DNA from: an uncultured bacterium
GTDB taxonomy: Bacteria; Patescibacteriota; Gracilibacteria; Absconditabacterales; Absconditicoccaceae
NCBI GenBank assembly: GCA_947168815.1
Contig: CAMVNG010000001.1
Span: forward strand, 124,001 to 188,000
DNA: 64,000 nt
Direction of reading: 5' to 3'
The number at the start of each line of letters is the position of its first letter. The first letter of the stretch is position 1. The notes below the pieces were generated by a model, which was given only the letters and a program-made list of their open reading frames with translations, did no database searches and was not told the DNA's origin. Position numbers and translations under genes: made by a program. Positions 24,680-37,806 of this stretch are shown here, in pieces.

Positions 24680-26598
24680 ATACGAATTTCTCAATACTCC
24701 GGTTTAATCAATTGATCATAATTTTCAGGAATATGACTTTCAGATCATCATAATAAATCAACATAGAATGTTTTTCTTGTATCTGGACGTAAAATTTTAT
24801 TATATGCACTCTTAACTTTATTTATATCAGAGGCATCATAATTCATAAATTCATTTCTAATATCTGTCCAATATTTTCAGAATAAAGTATTGGTTTCATT
24901 ATTTTTAACATACGTTGCAAAATTATCCCTAATATCCATAAATTTAATTCATCTATTTGAAGTCCTAATACTACTAAACATTAATTTTAATTTATCACCT
25001 CCCTTATCCTCTCATTTTTTAGTAACAAGCTGTTCTAAATCTCTTTTCTGAGTCGGAGTCATTTCTTTAATATTCTTAGCAACTCAGAAGAAATCATTAA
25101 TTCTATCTTTTGCTGCCTGTGTTCTGTTAACTCACTCATTATTTTTTAAAGACATCCATTCATCAGGCAATCTTTTCAACTGAGCAAATCAGATATTTCA
25201 CTGTGTCGTTGGAATAAATCACGTATTCAACGCCATATTCTTTGCTGCTTTAAGTGTATCATTAACAAATCAGAATCATGGAACTTTGACAGACTTAACA
25301 CTGCTCTGAAGAGCCATTTTTACCAAAAGCCACATAAATACCAGTACAACTAAAGAAACAAAAATATCTCAAATAGATTTTTTAACTTTAATAGTTTGAA
25401 TCTTTACTGTATTTCAAATACTTACCTCAGAATCTGATGTACGTTCTATAATTCAGACACCTCAATTTGCTAATTGTAATGAACCTTTATGAAAGAATCA
25501 TTGAGAAACAATTATAACAACAAACATTAAACTAATATACAATCAAAAAATTACAGGCTGAAAAACCAAATATAATACATTCTTTATTGAAAAGAAATCA
25601 GTTGCATCCTTTCATATATCAATTCACTTCACCATATATAAAAGGATTACAACAGGACTTAAAGCAATAAAAATCCAAAGATAGAATATCCTAACAATAA
25701 GAATTATAATTAAAATCAACAAGGCAAACGAATACAAAGCACTTGCTCAAACCTCGGTTATCAAATATATCATATTTTTCACAAACAAATCAGAACAAGT
25801 TGTCGCATGATATTTAGGTGTAATAAAATTTTGCGTTTTCAAAGCTGAAAATCATAAATATACAAGTGGACCTCATAAATTATTAGCAGTAGGAACAAGC
25901 TTATCTATCATAGCCTCAGTAGTAATTGGTCATCATTCACGATCTACACTTGTATCAATAAAAGATTCACTATCCGAGTTTAAATAATCATCTGAAAAAG
26001 CATTTAATGTAACAATTTTTGAAGTATTATAATGCTTTAAAACATTATTTTCCCTTAAAGAAGTTATCATTTCATTCTTAATAGATTCACTTGATGATAT
26101 AACTTGTGATGGTAATGAACTAACAGTAGCTAATCCAATAGTCGAAAGATCAACTAATGCCATCATTAAGAACCAACTCGCTTGAATTAATACAGAAGCT
26201 CACAATATCTGCGTAATAATTGTTTTCACAGATTTAGAATCTCAAGTAGGAGATAATATATATTTAAATATGTTATATAAAAATATAACAGCAAGTGCAT
26301 AATTACAAAAACTTCTAGACAATTGCCAAATTTTCCATAATGAAACATCAAGTCACATAAACTCTCAATAAACCATAGTATTCGTCATTAATACTCCCGC
26401 AATATTTCAAAGGAAAATCCAAATCCATGAAACTATTTTTCAAAAGAAAACTAATCCATTAGTTATCTTCCACAAAGTTGAATCATCCTTAGCACAACTA
26501 GAAATATCATTAGCAAAAGTTGGATGTACAAAGAAAACAACGACTAATATAATAATCAATCACATTTTCAAATACCTATATTTATTTTCCAACTTCAT
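24676..26598 (-). CDS. multi-TM membrane protein, paralogue of 26637-29018 (VirB6/TrbL-like)
   Basis: MKLENKYRYLKMGLIIILVVVFFVHPTFANDISSCAKDDSTLWK...MGLDVSLWKIWQLSRSFCNYALAVIFLYNIFKYILSPTG...ASVLIQASWFLMMALVDLSTI. Confidence 0.65.
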
Positions 26599-26636
26599 AT
26601 AATACTCAATAAAACCAATATAAAATATTATTTATT

Positions 26637-29018
26637 TTATTTTGCCTTATCACTTACATCCAAAGATGATCAATTCCATTTATAATGCTTTGTTTCCGTA
26701 TCAAACTCTAAATCACTTCAAGACTTACCATTCATATATTTAGACATATAACTTTCATTAATTTCTTTCAAAATTTTATCTTTTACTCATTCTCATCACT
26801 CATGAGATATAACACTTTCATACATCGACATAACCTGTGAAGGATTAGATGAAGTATTATAACCAAAGGTCTCCATAAAGCTTCCATTACCAGCTATAAA
26901 TTTAGTAATACGCTCATCATTTCATGCATCTCATGTATCAGCTTTTCATTTCTTTTCTGGAGGTATAGTTCATAATAATTTCTTTAATGACTCATCACTC
27001 TTACTTGTCAATTCTCTCGTTATACTATTTGAAATCTCTGTTGGTGCATCAACCAAAGATTTATATGTCAAAGCTCCTCATCATGGTAATGGAATCAATG
27101 GCATATTTTTTAAAGTATCTTTTCAGAATCATTCTAACCTTCAACCAATTTTAGCTCAATATTCTCAACAACTCTTAATAGCCCAAAAAAGTAGGAACCA
27201 TGTTACTCATAATCAGAAAACCATCATCAATATCCAAGATAAATCTTGAAGAGCCGTATCCATTTTAATCTTAATAAATCACAGAATACTGTATCCTCAT
27301 TTCTCTTCAGTAATTCATGTCAAATTTTGCAAATTCAATTTTGCTTCCGCATCATATCTTCAAACTGCATTTTTTAATGTAGACATAAACACTAAAGAAA
27401 GACTTACAGCAAAAGAAATTAAAACTGGGGCCAATAAAACTCTAATAAGATCACTAGTCTTTATGCTAAAAGACAACTTAATATCAAAAGTTTGAGAAAA
27501 TACTTTTAATATTACAAAGAATGGAGATAAAGCAATCAATAACCATAATATTCAAATTCTAGCAAAAAGGACTAAAACTAAAGCAACTAATGGCAACAAT
27601 AATAAAACTGCAAATACAATATTAATCGCCATAACTATAAATTTTTGCCAAAGTCACAATCAACTTGGAACACTATCAAAAGAAGAAAATAATGATAAAT
27701 TTGAATATAAAGCTGAAAAAGGACCTGTCATAGAACCAGCTTTTTCAATTATAGAGCTCAATGTAGGAATATATGTTCCTTCTTTATAAATACAAATAAA
27801 ATCCTTTTCAGTATCTTCTCAAGTTTTTGTAGCAATAACTTCTCACACAACATCTCATTCTCATTCAGCTCATCCAGATCATTTACATCACAAAACTTTT
27901 CATACATATGGTTCTTTCGTTCATTCAAAAGTAACAGAGGCACCTTCATCTATCTTTCATGAAAGACGTTCAAAGTTTCAATCAGTCGCAGGAATTACAA
28001 TTCATCAACCAATAAGAGTTTTTATTTGGTCATCTTTTGCATTAGACATATTAGTTATAAACTGCTGTAACAATTCTTGATATTTAGTGTCATCCGAATT
28101 TCATCCATAAAAATCATTATAAGAAATTAATCTTCACAAATAAACACAATAACCAGGTCTCATATGCATTAATGTCTTATTATCAGTTCATGTTAATTCA
28201 ACAAATCTTCTTCACAAAATAAAAGTTTGAGACATATTTCATTGAGTTAATGCAACAGTCCTACAAGGAGCAATTGCTTCACTTCATGTCAAAGACCAAT
28301 AATTAATAATTGCATCAGTCTGATTAGATAAATCAGACAATTTCTCTGCTTTTATATCTCACAAATTTATCTTAATATTCTCTTGGAGAACTTTCATATC
28401 TGATCAGGAATTTATTTGTGTTAATACTGTAGTAGGTAATCCTCAAACACTATAAGTCAAAATAGTTGAAAGATCAACTAGCGCCATCATTAAAAACCAA
28501 CTAGCCTGAATCAAAACACTCGCAACTAATGTATTTTTTATTAATTCTCAAATAGTCTTTACTCATTTAATTCATACCTTTCAAGTAGGAGAAAGATTAT
28601 ACATCAAAATTCAAACCAAAAACATTACTCATAATGTATAATTAGCAAAGGTTCTTGCAACCTGCCATATTTTCCAAAGTGGAACATCTAATCACATAAA
28701 AGATCAATAAACCAACGAATTATCCATTGCCAATCAAGCCAAAGCTATAAGAGGCCAAAGGAATAAATAACTAACTTTTGAAAATGTTTCCATGAAATTG
28801 GTCATGGAAATTATAGACTCTCTTCTAAGCTGAGACTCCGATTTTCAAGCAGAAGTATTCTGGTTATCTGTAGGTGCAGTTTGTGCTACAACTTCCCCAA
28901 CAAAAACTCCTTGAGGTAATAATATTCAAGAAAGTAATAAAACCATTAATGATTTTACTACCACTTTTTTATTTTGTTTAAACATTTTTGTTAACAAGGT
29001 TTTAACCTTCGATATCAT
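26637..29018 (-). CDS. multi-TM membrane protein, paralogue of 24676-26598 (VirB6/TrbL-like)
   Basis: 793 aa in code 25; MGLDVPLWKIWQVARTFANYTLGVMFL...LSPTG...ASVLIQASWFLMMALVDLSTI matches the neighbour. Confidence 0.65.
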
Positions 29019-29151
29019 CCTTTTTTTCTGTTATTAAAAGATATATGGTTTATATAATAATTATAGATAAAAAGAAAAATAAGTAGAAATAACAAAGAAT
29101 CTACTTATCTTTTTAGCTTGACAATATGAATAAAACATTAAAAAATATATA

Positions 29152-29787
29152 CTAATATTCTACTGCAATAGCATAATTATATAATAGCTTGGTTGCACCT
29201 ATTCACCACTCTCTTAAAATATATTTATATGGCACTTTTATAGTACCTTTCATAAGATACTGCTCTGTATCCCTCCTCGTATTTGAATCATACACAAAAA
29301 ACATTTTTTCTCTATCATGATATCACCAAAGAGTAATATAATGCCAATGAAATAATGCTCTTCTAAGTGAAAACCAATTTCTTCTAGTTTGACCATTAGC
29401 AACAAGAAGAATAATAGGTCATCTCTTAAGTTTTTCTTTTAATAGCATTAATTTATCAACTTCACCCATTCTTTTTGCCTTTATGACCTCATATTCCAAA
29501 TTATGTTTTTTTAAAACTTTACCAATTCACCAAGGTGTCATTAAATAAGTCAATCTAGACCACCAATTAGAAGAATATGCTTTCATTGGTTTTGAAATTC
29601 CTTGTTTACCCTCAATAACCGCTTTCAATGAATGATGTGCACAACTTCAAAAACGCCTATTTCTCAAAGGAAATCCATCTGGAGGTGTTTGTAAAATCAA
29701 AACAATATCTTCATTACTTCCTAACTCTGCTCAAGCATGAGAAGGAGCACCTATTAATGTTTCAAATAAAGAATCCTGTGTTATCAT
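29152..29787 (-). CDS. C39/papain-like cysteine peptidase-like protein
   Basis: 211 aa; RRFGSCAHHSLKAVI (Cys), LRRALFHWHYITLWGYHDREKMFFVYDSNT (His/Asp); Cys-His-Asp pattern. Confidence 0.5.
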
Positions 29788-29816
29788 AATTATCAATTAA
29801 TAATATTCGTATAAAG

Positions 29817-30431
29817 TTATTTTCTTCAAAAATCGGCAGGTATTTCTCACCAATTTTCTGTATTCCACTTTAACAAAGGAGTAGAATAATTATTTACCGT
29901 AAGCCATTTCTCAGCTTTCTTAATAATATCCATAAGTTTTTGATTTTTAGGAGCATAACTACTATTACACCTCTTTTTCTTCACCCAAGAAATAGCAGTC
30001 ATTGAATCAGAATAAAGAGAATAATTAGTTAATCATTTCTCTTTAATCCATGCAAGTCAATGAACGATAGCTAAGAACTCTCAAATATTATTAGTACCCT
30101 CTTCAAACTTAAATGAGAATACTTTTTTCTGCTGAACCAAGTCTATTCCCTGGTATTCCATAATACCTCAAGATCATGAACATGCAGCATCAACAGCAAT
30201 ACTCTCTTTCACAAAAGGAAGATCCTTCTCATTCCATTTTTTTTCAGGCTGATAATACTCCTCAAATCACTTATCTAACGCAATCTTAGCTTCATCATAG
30301 CTAGCAAATCATTTATATTTAGCTCAAGCAAAACCAATAACAAGAGGCTTTACTTCATCTCGAGTCTCAAAAATTCAACACTTCACTCAGTTCCGAACAA
30401 CATACCACTTTTTCTCCTTTTTTTCAGACAT
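29817..30431 (-). CDS. rnhA: ribonuclease HI with N-terminal viroplasmin (RNase H1 N) domain
   Basis: KKWYVVRNGVKCGIFETRDEVKPLVIGFAGAKYKGFASYDEAKIAL; IAVDAACSGSGGIMEYQGID...NIGEFLAIVHGLAWIKE...LYSDSMTAISWVK. Confidence 0.85.
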
Positions 30432-30454
30432 CATTAAAAGATCAATACTAAAGA

Positions 30455-30895
30455 CTACCTCTTCGCTCTATAATCACTACTATTATGAGTTTTTGCACCA
30501 AGTCCATCCTTTATCTCAATTCCTAATTCCTTACATACCAATACTTCTGGAATATTTCAAGAGAACCTATCTCCTCCCTTTCAAAAATAAATAACAGTAT
30601 CATCTCAATACTTATCCTTAATCTTTTTTGTGATAGCTCTAATTGATTCACAAACTGATCAATCTAAATCAACAGACAAAAAGACTTCATCTACAACTCT
30701 AAGTGATGAGACTACTCTTAATCTAAACTGTTCATCTTGAAATACTTCTTCCTTACCCGTCTTCAATCTTGCTTGTACATCATTATTAACAATAACCCAC
30801 AATTCATCTCCAAGATCTTTGCATAACTCAAGACATTCAATATGTCATGGATGAATAGGATTAAAATATCAAGAAGTAATAACAACTGTTTTCAT
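30455..30895 (-). CDS. cytidylyltransferase-like (nucleotidyltransferase) protein
   Basis: MKTVVITSGYFNPIHPGHIECLELCKDLGDELWVIVNNDVQARLKTGKEEVFQDEQFRLRVVSSLRVVDEV; HxGH motif. Confidence 0.8.
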
Positions 30896-30922
30896 AATAT
30901 CGACTAATAAACATAAAACATA

Positions 30923-33121
30923 TTATCAAGGAATTACGAACCTTTTATTATAATAAGTAATATTCTTTAAAAGCCCTCTAAACCACACAATATCATCTAT
31001 AGATAAATCTTTATAAAGGGTATCTACTCTTTTTTTGCTAATATATGATTTCCAATTTTTCACAAAAAGTTCAAAGAATTGAACATTATCATCTAATCAA
31101 CACCATAATTCCAAAAGAGGTTGCAACTCCATTACTGTCTGATAAAGTGCATCGTATACCTGTTCTCAAACTCAAAAAATATCTGAGAGTAATATATCCT
31201 TTGCATACAAAAGAATAAGCATAGGTGCTTTATCACGTATAATTTTTTTCTCCTCCTTATTAAGGTAAGTATAAAGAAGAACAAATCAAAACAAGGTTTC
31301 TCTAATAGTTCCATAAAGTGAAAGAATAAGAGAATCATCAATTGTATTCTTCAAATTCAAATCCTTAATCTTATTCATAAAGCTTTCTGCAACCCAATAA
31401 TCAAGCTTATACAATGAATCTCTCAAAGTAACTAAATCAGTATCTGTCATACTTGATTGAACAACCTTAATAAGTTTACTTCAATTTTTTAAGCATCACA
31501 TTCAAGTTGCATAAAAATCAACAAGAAACTTCTTATTATCTCACTTAAGTATTTCTTGAACTTGTTTTCAAAAAAGAGCCTTAAACTTATTAATAATTTG
31601 AGTATTTTTAACTGTTAATTTCGTATCCTTAGGATTAAGATCTTGAAAATATGATGCAATCATTCATTCTAAATAAAGATTCACAATCATTACATTCAAT
31701 GATACATCAACAAAAGATGATTTAGCAGGCATCTGGAACCTTGTTTTTCAAGTCCTTATATGATGATCTATATAAACATAATAATACAAAACATTAGAAT
31801 ACAAACAAAGAATATCTTCATAATACTCTTTGTATATTGGCTTTGATAAAAGCTCTTGAATTGATGTTTCCTTCTTAAAATATTCTAATATCTCAGGTTT
31901 AAAACATCTAAGATAAAAACTATCTCATCTTGCCGTTGTAAATCCTCAAAGTAAGGTAATATAATAATTTAATAACCTTTCAGTTACCTTTGACTCCTTT
32001 TTAATTCTTTCAGGGATATCAAAATTAGAAATATCATCTCAATTATCAATTGCTGAAAGCATTTCATCTAAATCCTCTAAGATATCCTCTTTTCATGATT
32101 GTCTCAAAAGCCTAATCATATAATTCTGAAGTCAGGCAAAAAAACCATACTTATATTTCTTATATCAAAGAAGATTCTGCATAACACGAGATAATTCTTT
32201 ATCTGATTTCAAAAATGATTCAACTATTGGATTCCACTCATTTTTATCAAATATCTTTTCAATAATCGTATCAACAGCTAATATAGGATCAGAATCTCAA
32301 AATACATATTTAATCAAAATATCAACAGGCCATACTCTATTCAATATTTTTTGTTCAAGTGGTGAAGAATGAGGAAGATATTTAGTAGTTTCATAGTTTG
32401 ATTTAAAAGCACTTAATGCTGTATCTCAAACCTGAGTCTTTCCGAATAACCAATCTAAATAATCTTTATCATTAGCCTCTTTTTTAAATAGACCATTTAA
32501 TCTCTTATAAAAATGGAAAAGAAGGAAACAAAAAGCGGTTTCTTGTAAAATCTCTTTCTTAACAGCTAAGAATTCCTCATCTGAAATCTTTGTTTGTAAT
32601 TGTTCAAAAGTATTCTTAAAAAAATCAAAAAACACATCCACAAACCAATTATAGTTTTCCTGATCATTCTCAGAAGGAAAAACCTTAACTCTAGAAGCAA
32701 AAGTAAAAGTAAGTAAATAAACAGTATAGATCAACTGATTAAAATAATAATGAGGAAAATCTACCATTGCTTCCTTAAAATAAACAGAAGCAAGAAGAGA
32801 CATTGCATTACCTAAATTTGCAGGAGAAAAAAATAAGTTACCATTTAAATTAGCTGCAACACAATAAGCAAAATAGGTATCTAAATCCTTTTGATCAGAT
32901 TGAGACTTCTCTTCTCAAAATCACATTTTAAATTCAACAGGATCAAGATTTACATCAAAAAGATTTAACCTATAATTTTCAATAATTTTTCTATTAATAA
33001 TTGAAAAAAACTCTTTTGCTGAAATAAACCCGATAAACATACTTGCAGGATTCACAATATTATGAATCGTTGAATTTGGAAATTTCGTCAATAAGAGTCT
33101 TTTAAAAAGATGCATTGTCAT
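30923..33121 (-). CDS. hypothetical protein, 732 aa
   Basis: Single code-25 frame joining track ORFs 32426-32803 and 32921-33121; alpha-rich, no domain recognised. Confidence 0.65.
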
Positions 33122-33138
33122 ATATCTTATAAAATATT

Positions 33139-33615
33139 TTATTTAATAGATTCAACAGTAAATGTCCAAATATAAGGATCTATTGTTTCTATAGGATTTG
33201 CATCAAGTTCTACTTGTTCAATACCATCCTCACTTAAAACTCTAGTAACAATTGCTGTCTTATCTGAAAGTTGTACAATTGCTCCTTTTTCTGCAGGAAC
33301 ACCCATTTCATTAAGAACAAGAGTTGTTTGCTTATATGTCAAATCAGGATCATGTTCATTAAATGGATCCATAAATACATCAGTTCTAACTTCTCAAGCT
33401 TTAGCTCCTTCTAAAAGTTGGAAAAGTGATGTTCAAGTATAAGTAAAATCAACACCTTCCTTTACTCAAGATGCAATAATCTCCTGAGTCATAGGATCAG
33501 TAATTTCGTATGATAATGTCGCTATAGCTCATTGTTCAATTGTTGATTTAGAACAAGCAGCTAAAAATACAACAGCAAAAATAGATACTCATAATCAAAG
33601 TTTAGAAATTTTCAT
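33139..33615 (-). CDS. lipoprotein, FKBP-type peptidyl-prolyl isomerase-like
   Basis: Lipobox MKISKLGLGVSIFAVVFLAACSKS; EQGAIATLSYEI and FNEHDPDLTYKQTTLVLNEMGVPAEKGAIVQL resemble SlyD/FKBP-like layout. Confidence 0.5.
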
Positions 33616-33727
33616 TTTTTGTTATATATGAAGGTAAAATCATCCTTTATAACATATAAAAGAAAAGTGGATTTTCAAGTAGAAATTATTAAAAATAAAG
33701 GTGATTTACATAAAAAAATTCCCCTTC

Positions 33728-34708
33728 ATGGAAATAATAATTCAAAAAGACCAAGCGAACCAAAGGTGTGATAGATTTCTAAGAAAATTTTGTAAAGCAT
33801 ATCCTCAAGTTAAACTTTCAGACATCTATTCATGGATTCGTAAATGAACAATTAGAGTAAATGGGAAAAGAGTTAAAGAAGAATACAGAGTCCTTGAAGG
33901 TGATGAAATTCAAATACCTGAAGAATGTCTCTGAAAAAAAGATAAACAGGCAATTCTTACACAAAAAGAAAAAAAATTCCAAAAATTAAATCCAGAAATA
34001 GTTAATTCATGGATTATTTATGAAGATGAGAATTGGATTGTTTTTAATAAACCAGCTTGAATTGTAATACATCCATCAAATAAACACCGAAATGATTTAT
34101 GTATGAATGATTATCTAGAACGATACTGTGAAAAACAAGGAATAAACTGAGGTTCTACATTTAAACCATCTTTTTGATATAGATTAGATAAAGATACTTC
34201 ATGAGTTCTCATAGCAGCAAAAAATTATGAAGCACTTCAATACATTAATAAAATAATTAGAGATAGAGCTATTTCAAAAGAATACATCACAATAGTTGCT
34301 TGAAAATTTCCAAAGCATCTTATCATTAATAAAGCAATCGAAAAAACCTACAATTCAAAATTTGATAGAGCTCAAATGCAACTCAATGAAACTGATTGAA
34401 TGGATTCAAAAACAGAATGCCGACTAGAAAAAACACTAAAACACCAACAATTATGAGATATTTCATTATTAAGAGTTAAACTTTATAGTTGAAGAATGCA
34501 TCAAATAAGGATTCACCTTAGTAGTGAATGATATCCTGTACTATGAGATCTTATTTATTGAAAACCTGCATTAAACAGAATCATTTACAAAAGCTTGCAT
34601 ATTCAAAGACAATTATTACACTGTTGGAAATATCAGTTTAAGAATATTGATGGGAAAACTATTTCCTTTCAAGCTGAGATTCCCCAAGAATTTAAACTGT
34701 TTATCTAG
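33728..34708 (+). CDS. RluA-family 23S rRNA pseudouridine synthase
   Basis: S4-like N-term; NWIVFNKPAGIVIHPSNKH...FGYRLDKDTSGVLIAAKN...SGRMHQIRIHLSSEGYPVLGDLIYG. Confidence 0.9.
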
Positions 34709-34734
34709 CCTTTTATCTTTTACACTTTTATATC

Positions 34735-35220
34735 ATGAAAATTTTTAAGACTATTTTATGGACATCTTTTTTCTGGATTTTAGTTATTGTTTGATTACGA
34801 GTTGCTAGTCTTTTCTTCCCAAGCGAAGCAAGTACAGTAATTCCTAGTAAAGTTAAGAGCATCATTATTAAAAATGCTGCAATAGAATTAAGTACTGATA
34901 ATTGTATACAAGAACCTGTTATGGATGTTGAAGAAACTATCGTTCCTGAAGAACCAGAAACACAAGAAATTATAGTTGAAGAAGAACCAACATATGAAGA
35001 AATAAATGCAGAAGATAACACATCCTTTTCTCTTCTTAACACAAATCAACAAGAAGTAACAAACAATGAAGTTGATATTCAAGCTCTTCAAGATAGAGTT
35101 GCAGCACTTGAAGATCAATACGTTACATTAGTTTCTGAATTACAATGAATATTTTCAACTCCTGCAATAGCACAACTTCTTATGCAACCAGAAACTAGTA
35201 ATGAAGTAATAGCAGAATAA
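34735..35220 (+). CDS. membrane-anchored acidic coiled-coil protein
   Basis: MKIFKTILWTSFFWILVIVGLRVASLFFPSEAS... then Glu-rich and coiled-coil DIQALQDRVAALEDQYVTLVSEL. Confidence 0.6.
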
Positions 35221-35394
35221 TAATACTTTCTTAAGAAATGGGCCAAAGTTTAAAAAACGCAAGCCCATTTTTTATTTATCAACAAAATATTTCATATTTT
35301 TCTTTTTTTCTTACATTCCTCTTGTAATTATAAAAAAAAACACTAAATTGACATAAAGTATATTACTTTATTTTATTCATTACAACTTGTCGTT

Positions 35395-35700
35395 ATGCAG
35401 TATCAAGGATTTGTTAAATTTATTGGACCTAAAGAAACTTTCGGTGAAGGAATTGAAAAACAAACAATTGTTCTAGAGGAAAACACTGATAGAGAATTCA
35501 AAGGATCTATCGCCGTAGATTTCTTTAGAGATAAAATCAACCTTTTAGCTGATGTTAATACTGGTGATTTAATCACTGTTCATCTAAATTCTAGAGCAAA
35601 TGAATCAAAAAATCAACCAGGAAGATGGTTCAACAGCATTACTTGCTGGAGAATTGAAAAAGCAGCAGCTAGCACATCTAATGATGAATTACCATTCTAA
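35395..35700 (+). CDS. DUF3127/SSB-like small protein
   Basis: MQYQGFVKFIGPKETFGEG..KQTIVLEENTDREFKGSIAVDFFRDKINLL...GDLITVHLNSRANESKNQPGRWFNSITCWRIE...DELPF acidic tail. Confidence 0.75.
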   Translation: MQYQGFVKFIGPKETFGEGIEKQTIVLEENTDREFKGSIAVDFFRDKINLLADVNTGDLITVHLNSRANESKNQPGRWFNSITCWRIEKAAASTSNDELPF

Positions 35701-35715
35701 CTAACAATAATTTTT

Positions 35716-35752
35716 ATAAAAAAACTAATGAATGTATCATTAGTTTTTTTAA
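35716..35752 (+). terminator. intrinsic terminator
   Basis: AAAAAACTAATGAATGTATCATTAGTTTTTTT. Confidence 0.75.
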
Positions 35753-35763
35753 TTTATAATTTT

Positions 35764-37218
35764 TTAAATCAAATCCCCATCTAATTTAAAGACAACTCAT
35801 TTTGTTATCTTTACATCAACAAGAGAACCTAACTCTATATCTTTCTCTGTATGAATAATAACTTGTTTCATATTCTCTGTCACTCAATAATATTCTTCTC
35901 CTTTTCACTTTTCATTAATCATTACTTTCCTAATATTTCATACTTCATTCTTATTATTTTCCTCTGAAATATGATAAAGTAAATCATTTAATCTTTTCCA
36001 TCTCTCATGCTTAACTTTATAAGGAATATCATCAGGATATTTTTTATCAGCAAAAGTTCATGGACGATTAGAATAAATACCCATATAAATCATATCAAAC
36101 CTTCCATATTCAACCAATTTTAAAGTCTTCTCAAAATCTTCATCAGTTTCTCATGGAAATCATAATATAATATCCGTAGTTATTGAAATATCTCTTTTCA
36201 ATCCCCTAATTTTATCAATAAATTCATAACATTGTTCTTCTGAATATCAACGAAACATTTTCTTTAAAACAGCATCAGATCATGATTGAAAAGGAATATG
36301 AATATGAGGACATAATCTTTGTTCTTTTTCATGTAATTCTAATAACTCATCAGAATAATAGGTTGGATAAGGTGATGTATATCTTAGCCATTCTAACCCA
36401 TCAAGCTTAAGAAGTTCCTTTAATATAGTTACAAAATCTGGATGTTTATTAACAATTTGTCCCAAAAGAGTTATTTCTTTAACCCCATGTTCTAAATGAA
36501 TTTTAGCTTCATTAACAATTTGTTCTACAGGAAACCATTTTTCTAGTCAACGAGCAAATGGGACAATACAATATGCACAAAATTGGTTACATCAGCTAGA
36601 AATAGGAACATAAGCAGACTTTCAATGAAGATTCATGCTTGAATTTATTCATTCTGGAATGATTGTTGAATATTCATTAGTTAATTCTTTATCATAAGAT
36701 ATTTTATATCATAATCTCTTCAACATTAATGGTAAGAATCACGTATCATCAATACGGAAAAAAAGCTCAATATTAGGCCATTTTTTTGATAACGTATGAA
36801 AAAGTGGATTAAAAGCATGATTTATTCAAACAACTTCTTGATGCTCATTTTTTAAATTATTAATCTCTTCTGAAGTTAATCAAAGAACTTTAGGTTCTTT
36901 ACTCATAACATTTCCTGCAAAATTTCATACTTTCAACTGTTCTGGTAATCATTTTTTTTCTGTAATTTTTTGATTTCTCATAGTATGCTGAATCATACAA
37001 CCAGTTATCCATACTTTTTTTCAAATAGGAATTTCTTTAAGTTTTCATGTTACTTTATCTTCAGATTTTTGACGAACAGAACAAGTATCAAAAATTACAA
37101 TATCAGAATCCTCTACTGTTTCAGCAACTTCAAATCAACAATTCTTTAAAACAGATGTTATTCTGGCAGAATCAGAATAATTCATCTGACATCATAAAGT
37201 AATAATATGAAACTTCAT
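35764..37218 (-). CDS. MiaB/MtaB/RimO-family radical-SAM methylthiotransferase
   Basis: GCQMNYSDSARITSVLKNCGFE...DIVIFDTCSVRQKSEDKV; CNQFCAYCIVPFAR radical-SAM CxxxCxxC; HIHIPFQSGSD. Confidence 0.9.
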
Positions 37219-37329
37219 CAGGCACCTAAAGGTTATAAAACGATAAGAATCTTAGCTATTTACCACCTAAATGCAAAGCAATAAATAAACTCTTAAATAA
37301 AAAAGCGTGTATAAAAATACACGCTAATC

Positions 37330-37716
37330 TTACTCTCACAGGAATTTCCCATGATAACTCACCATAAAGTCTGAAAGCTTTTTTCTAAATTTCGGACCTT
37401 TACTAACACTATTTCTTAAAGTTTCAAACTTTGAGCCTAGACTAAGACCCCCAGTCTCTAATTCAAAACCAAATAGCTTAGCAAATTCACTCCGAATTGA
37501 TTTCAGATCTTTCAAAAGAGTGTCACTACAGTCTTCATTTGTAATCCCCTTTGAAACGAAGAACTCATTATCTTTTAAAATTTCATCAGAGATACGAACA
37601 AACAGACTAAAACTAGAAATAACACCCCCATTTAAATTTGGATTAGTAGAAACCTTATCCAAAATTTCTAATTTTTTCTGAATGTAACTCATATTCTCAA
37701 GATTTAATGATAACAT
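37330..37716 (-). CDS. hypothetical protein (TGA-poor orphan; ends ...KFL-TGA-GAG-TAA)
   Basis: Code-11 ORF 37336-37716; in code 25 only two further residues before TAA at 37330-37332; hairpin terminator GCGTGTATTTTTATACACGCTTTTTT follows. Confidence 0.65.
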
Positions 37717-37806
37717 AATATAATATTTTCAATAATCTAATTCAAGTTTTATTATAAAAAAAGATATCTCATAAGAGATATCTTTATATATTAATATTTA
37801 TTTATA

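Noticed and set aside
35395-35700. DUF3127-like gene as part of the TGA-free orphan class
   Set aside because: TGA-free but recognisable, AT-rich and without the AAAAACAAAT leader; shows that TGA avoidance alone is not diagnostic. The same caution applies to 54541-54978.
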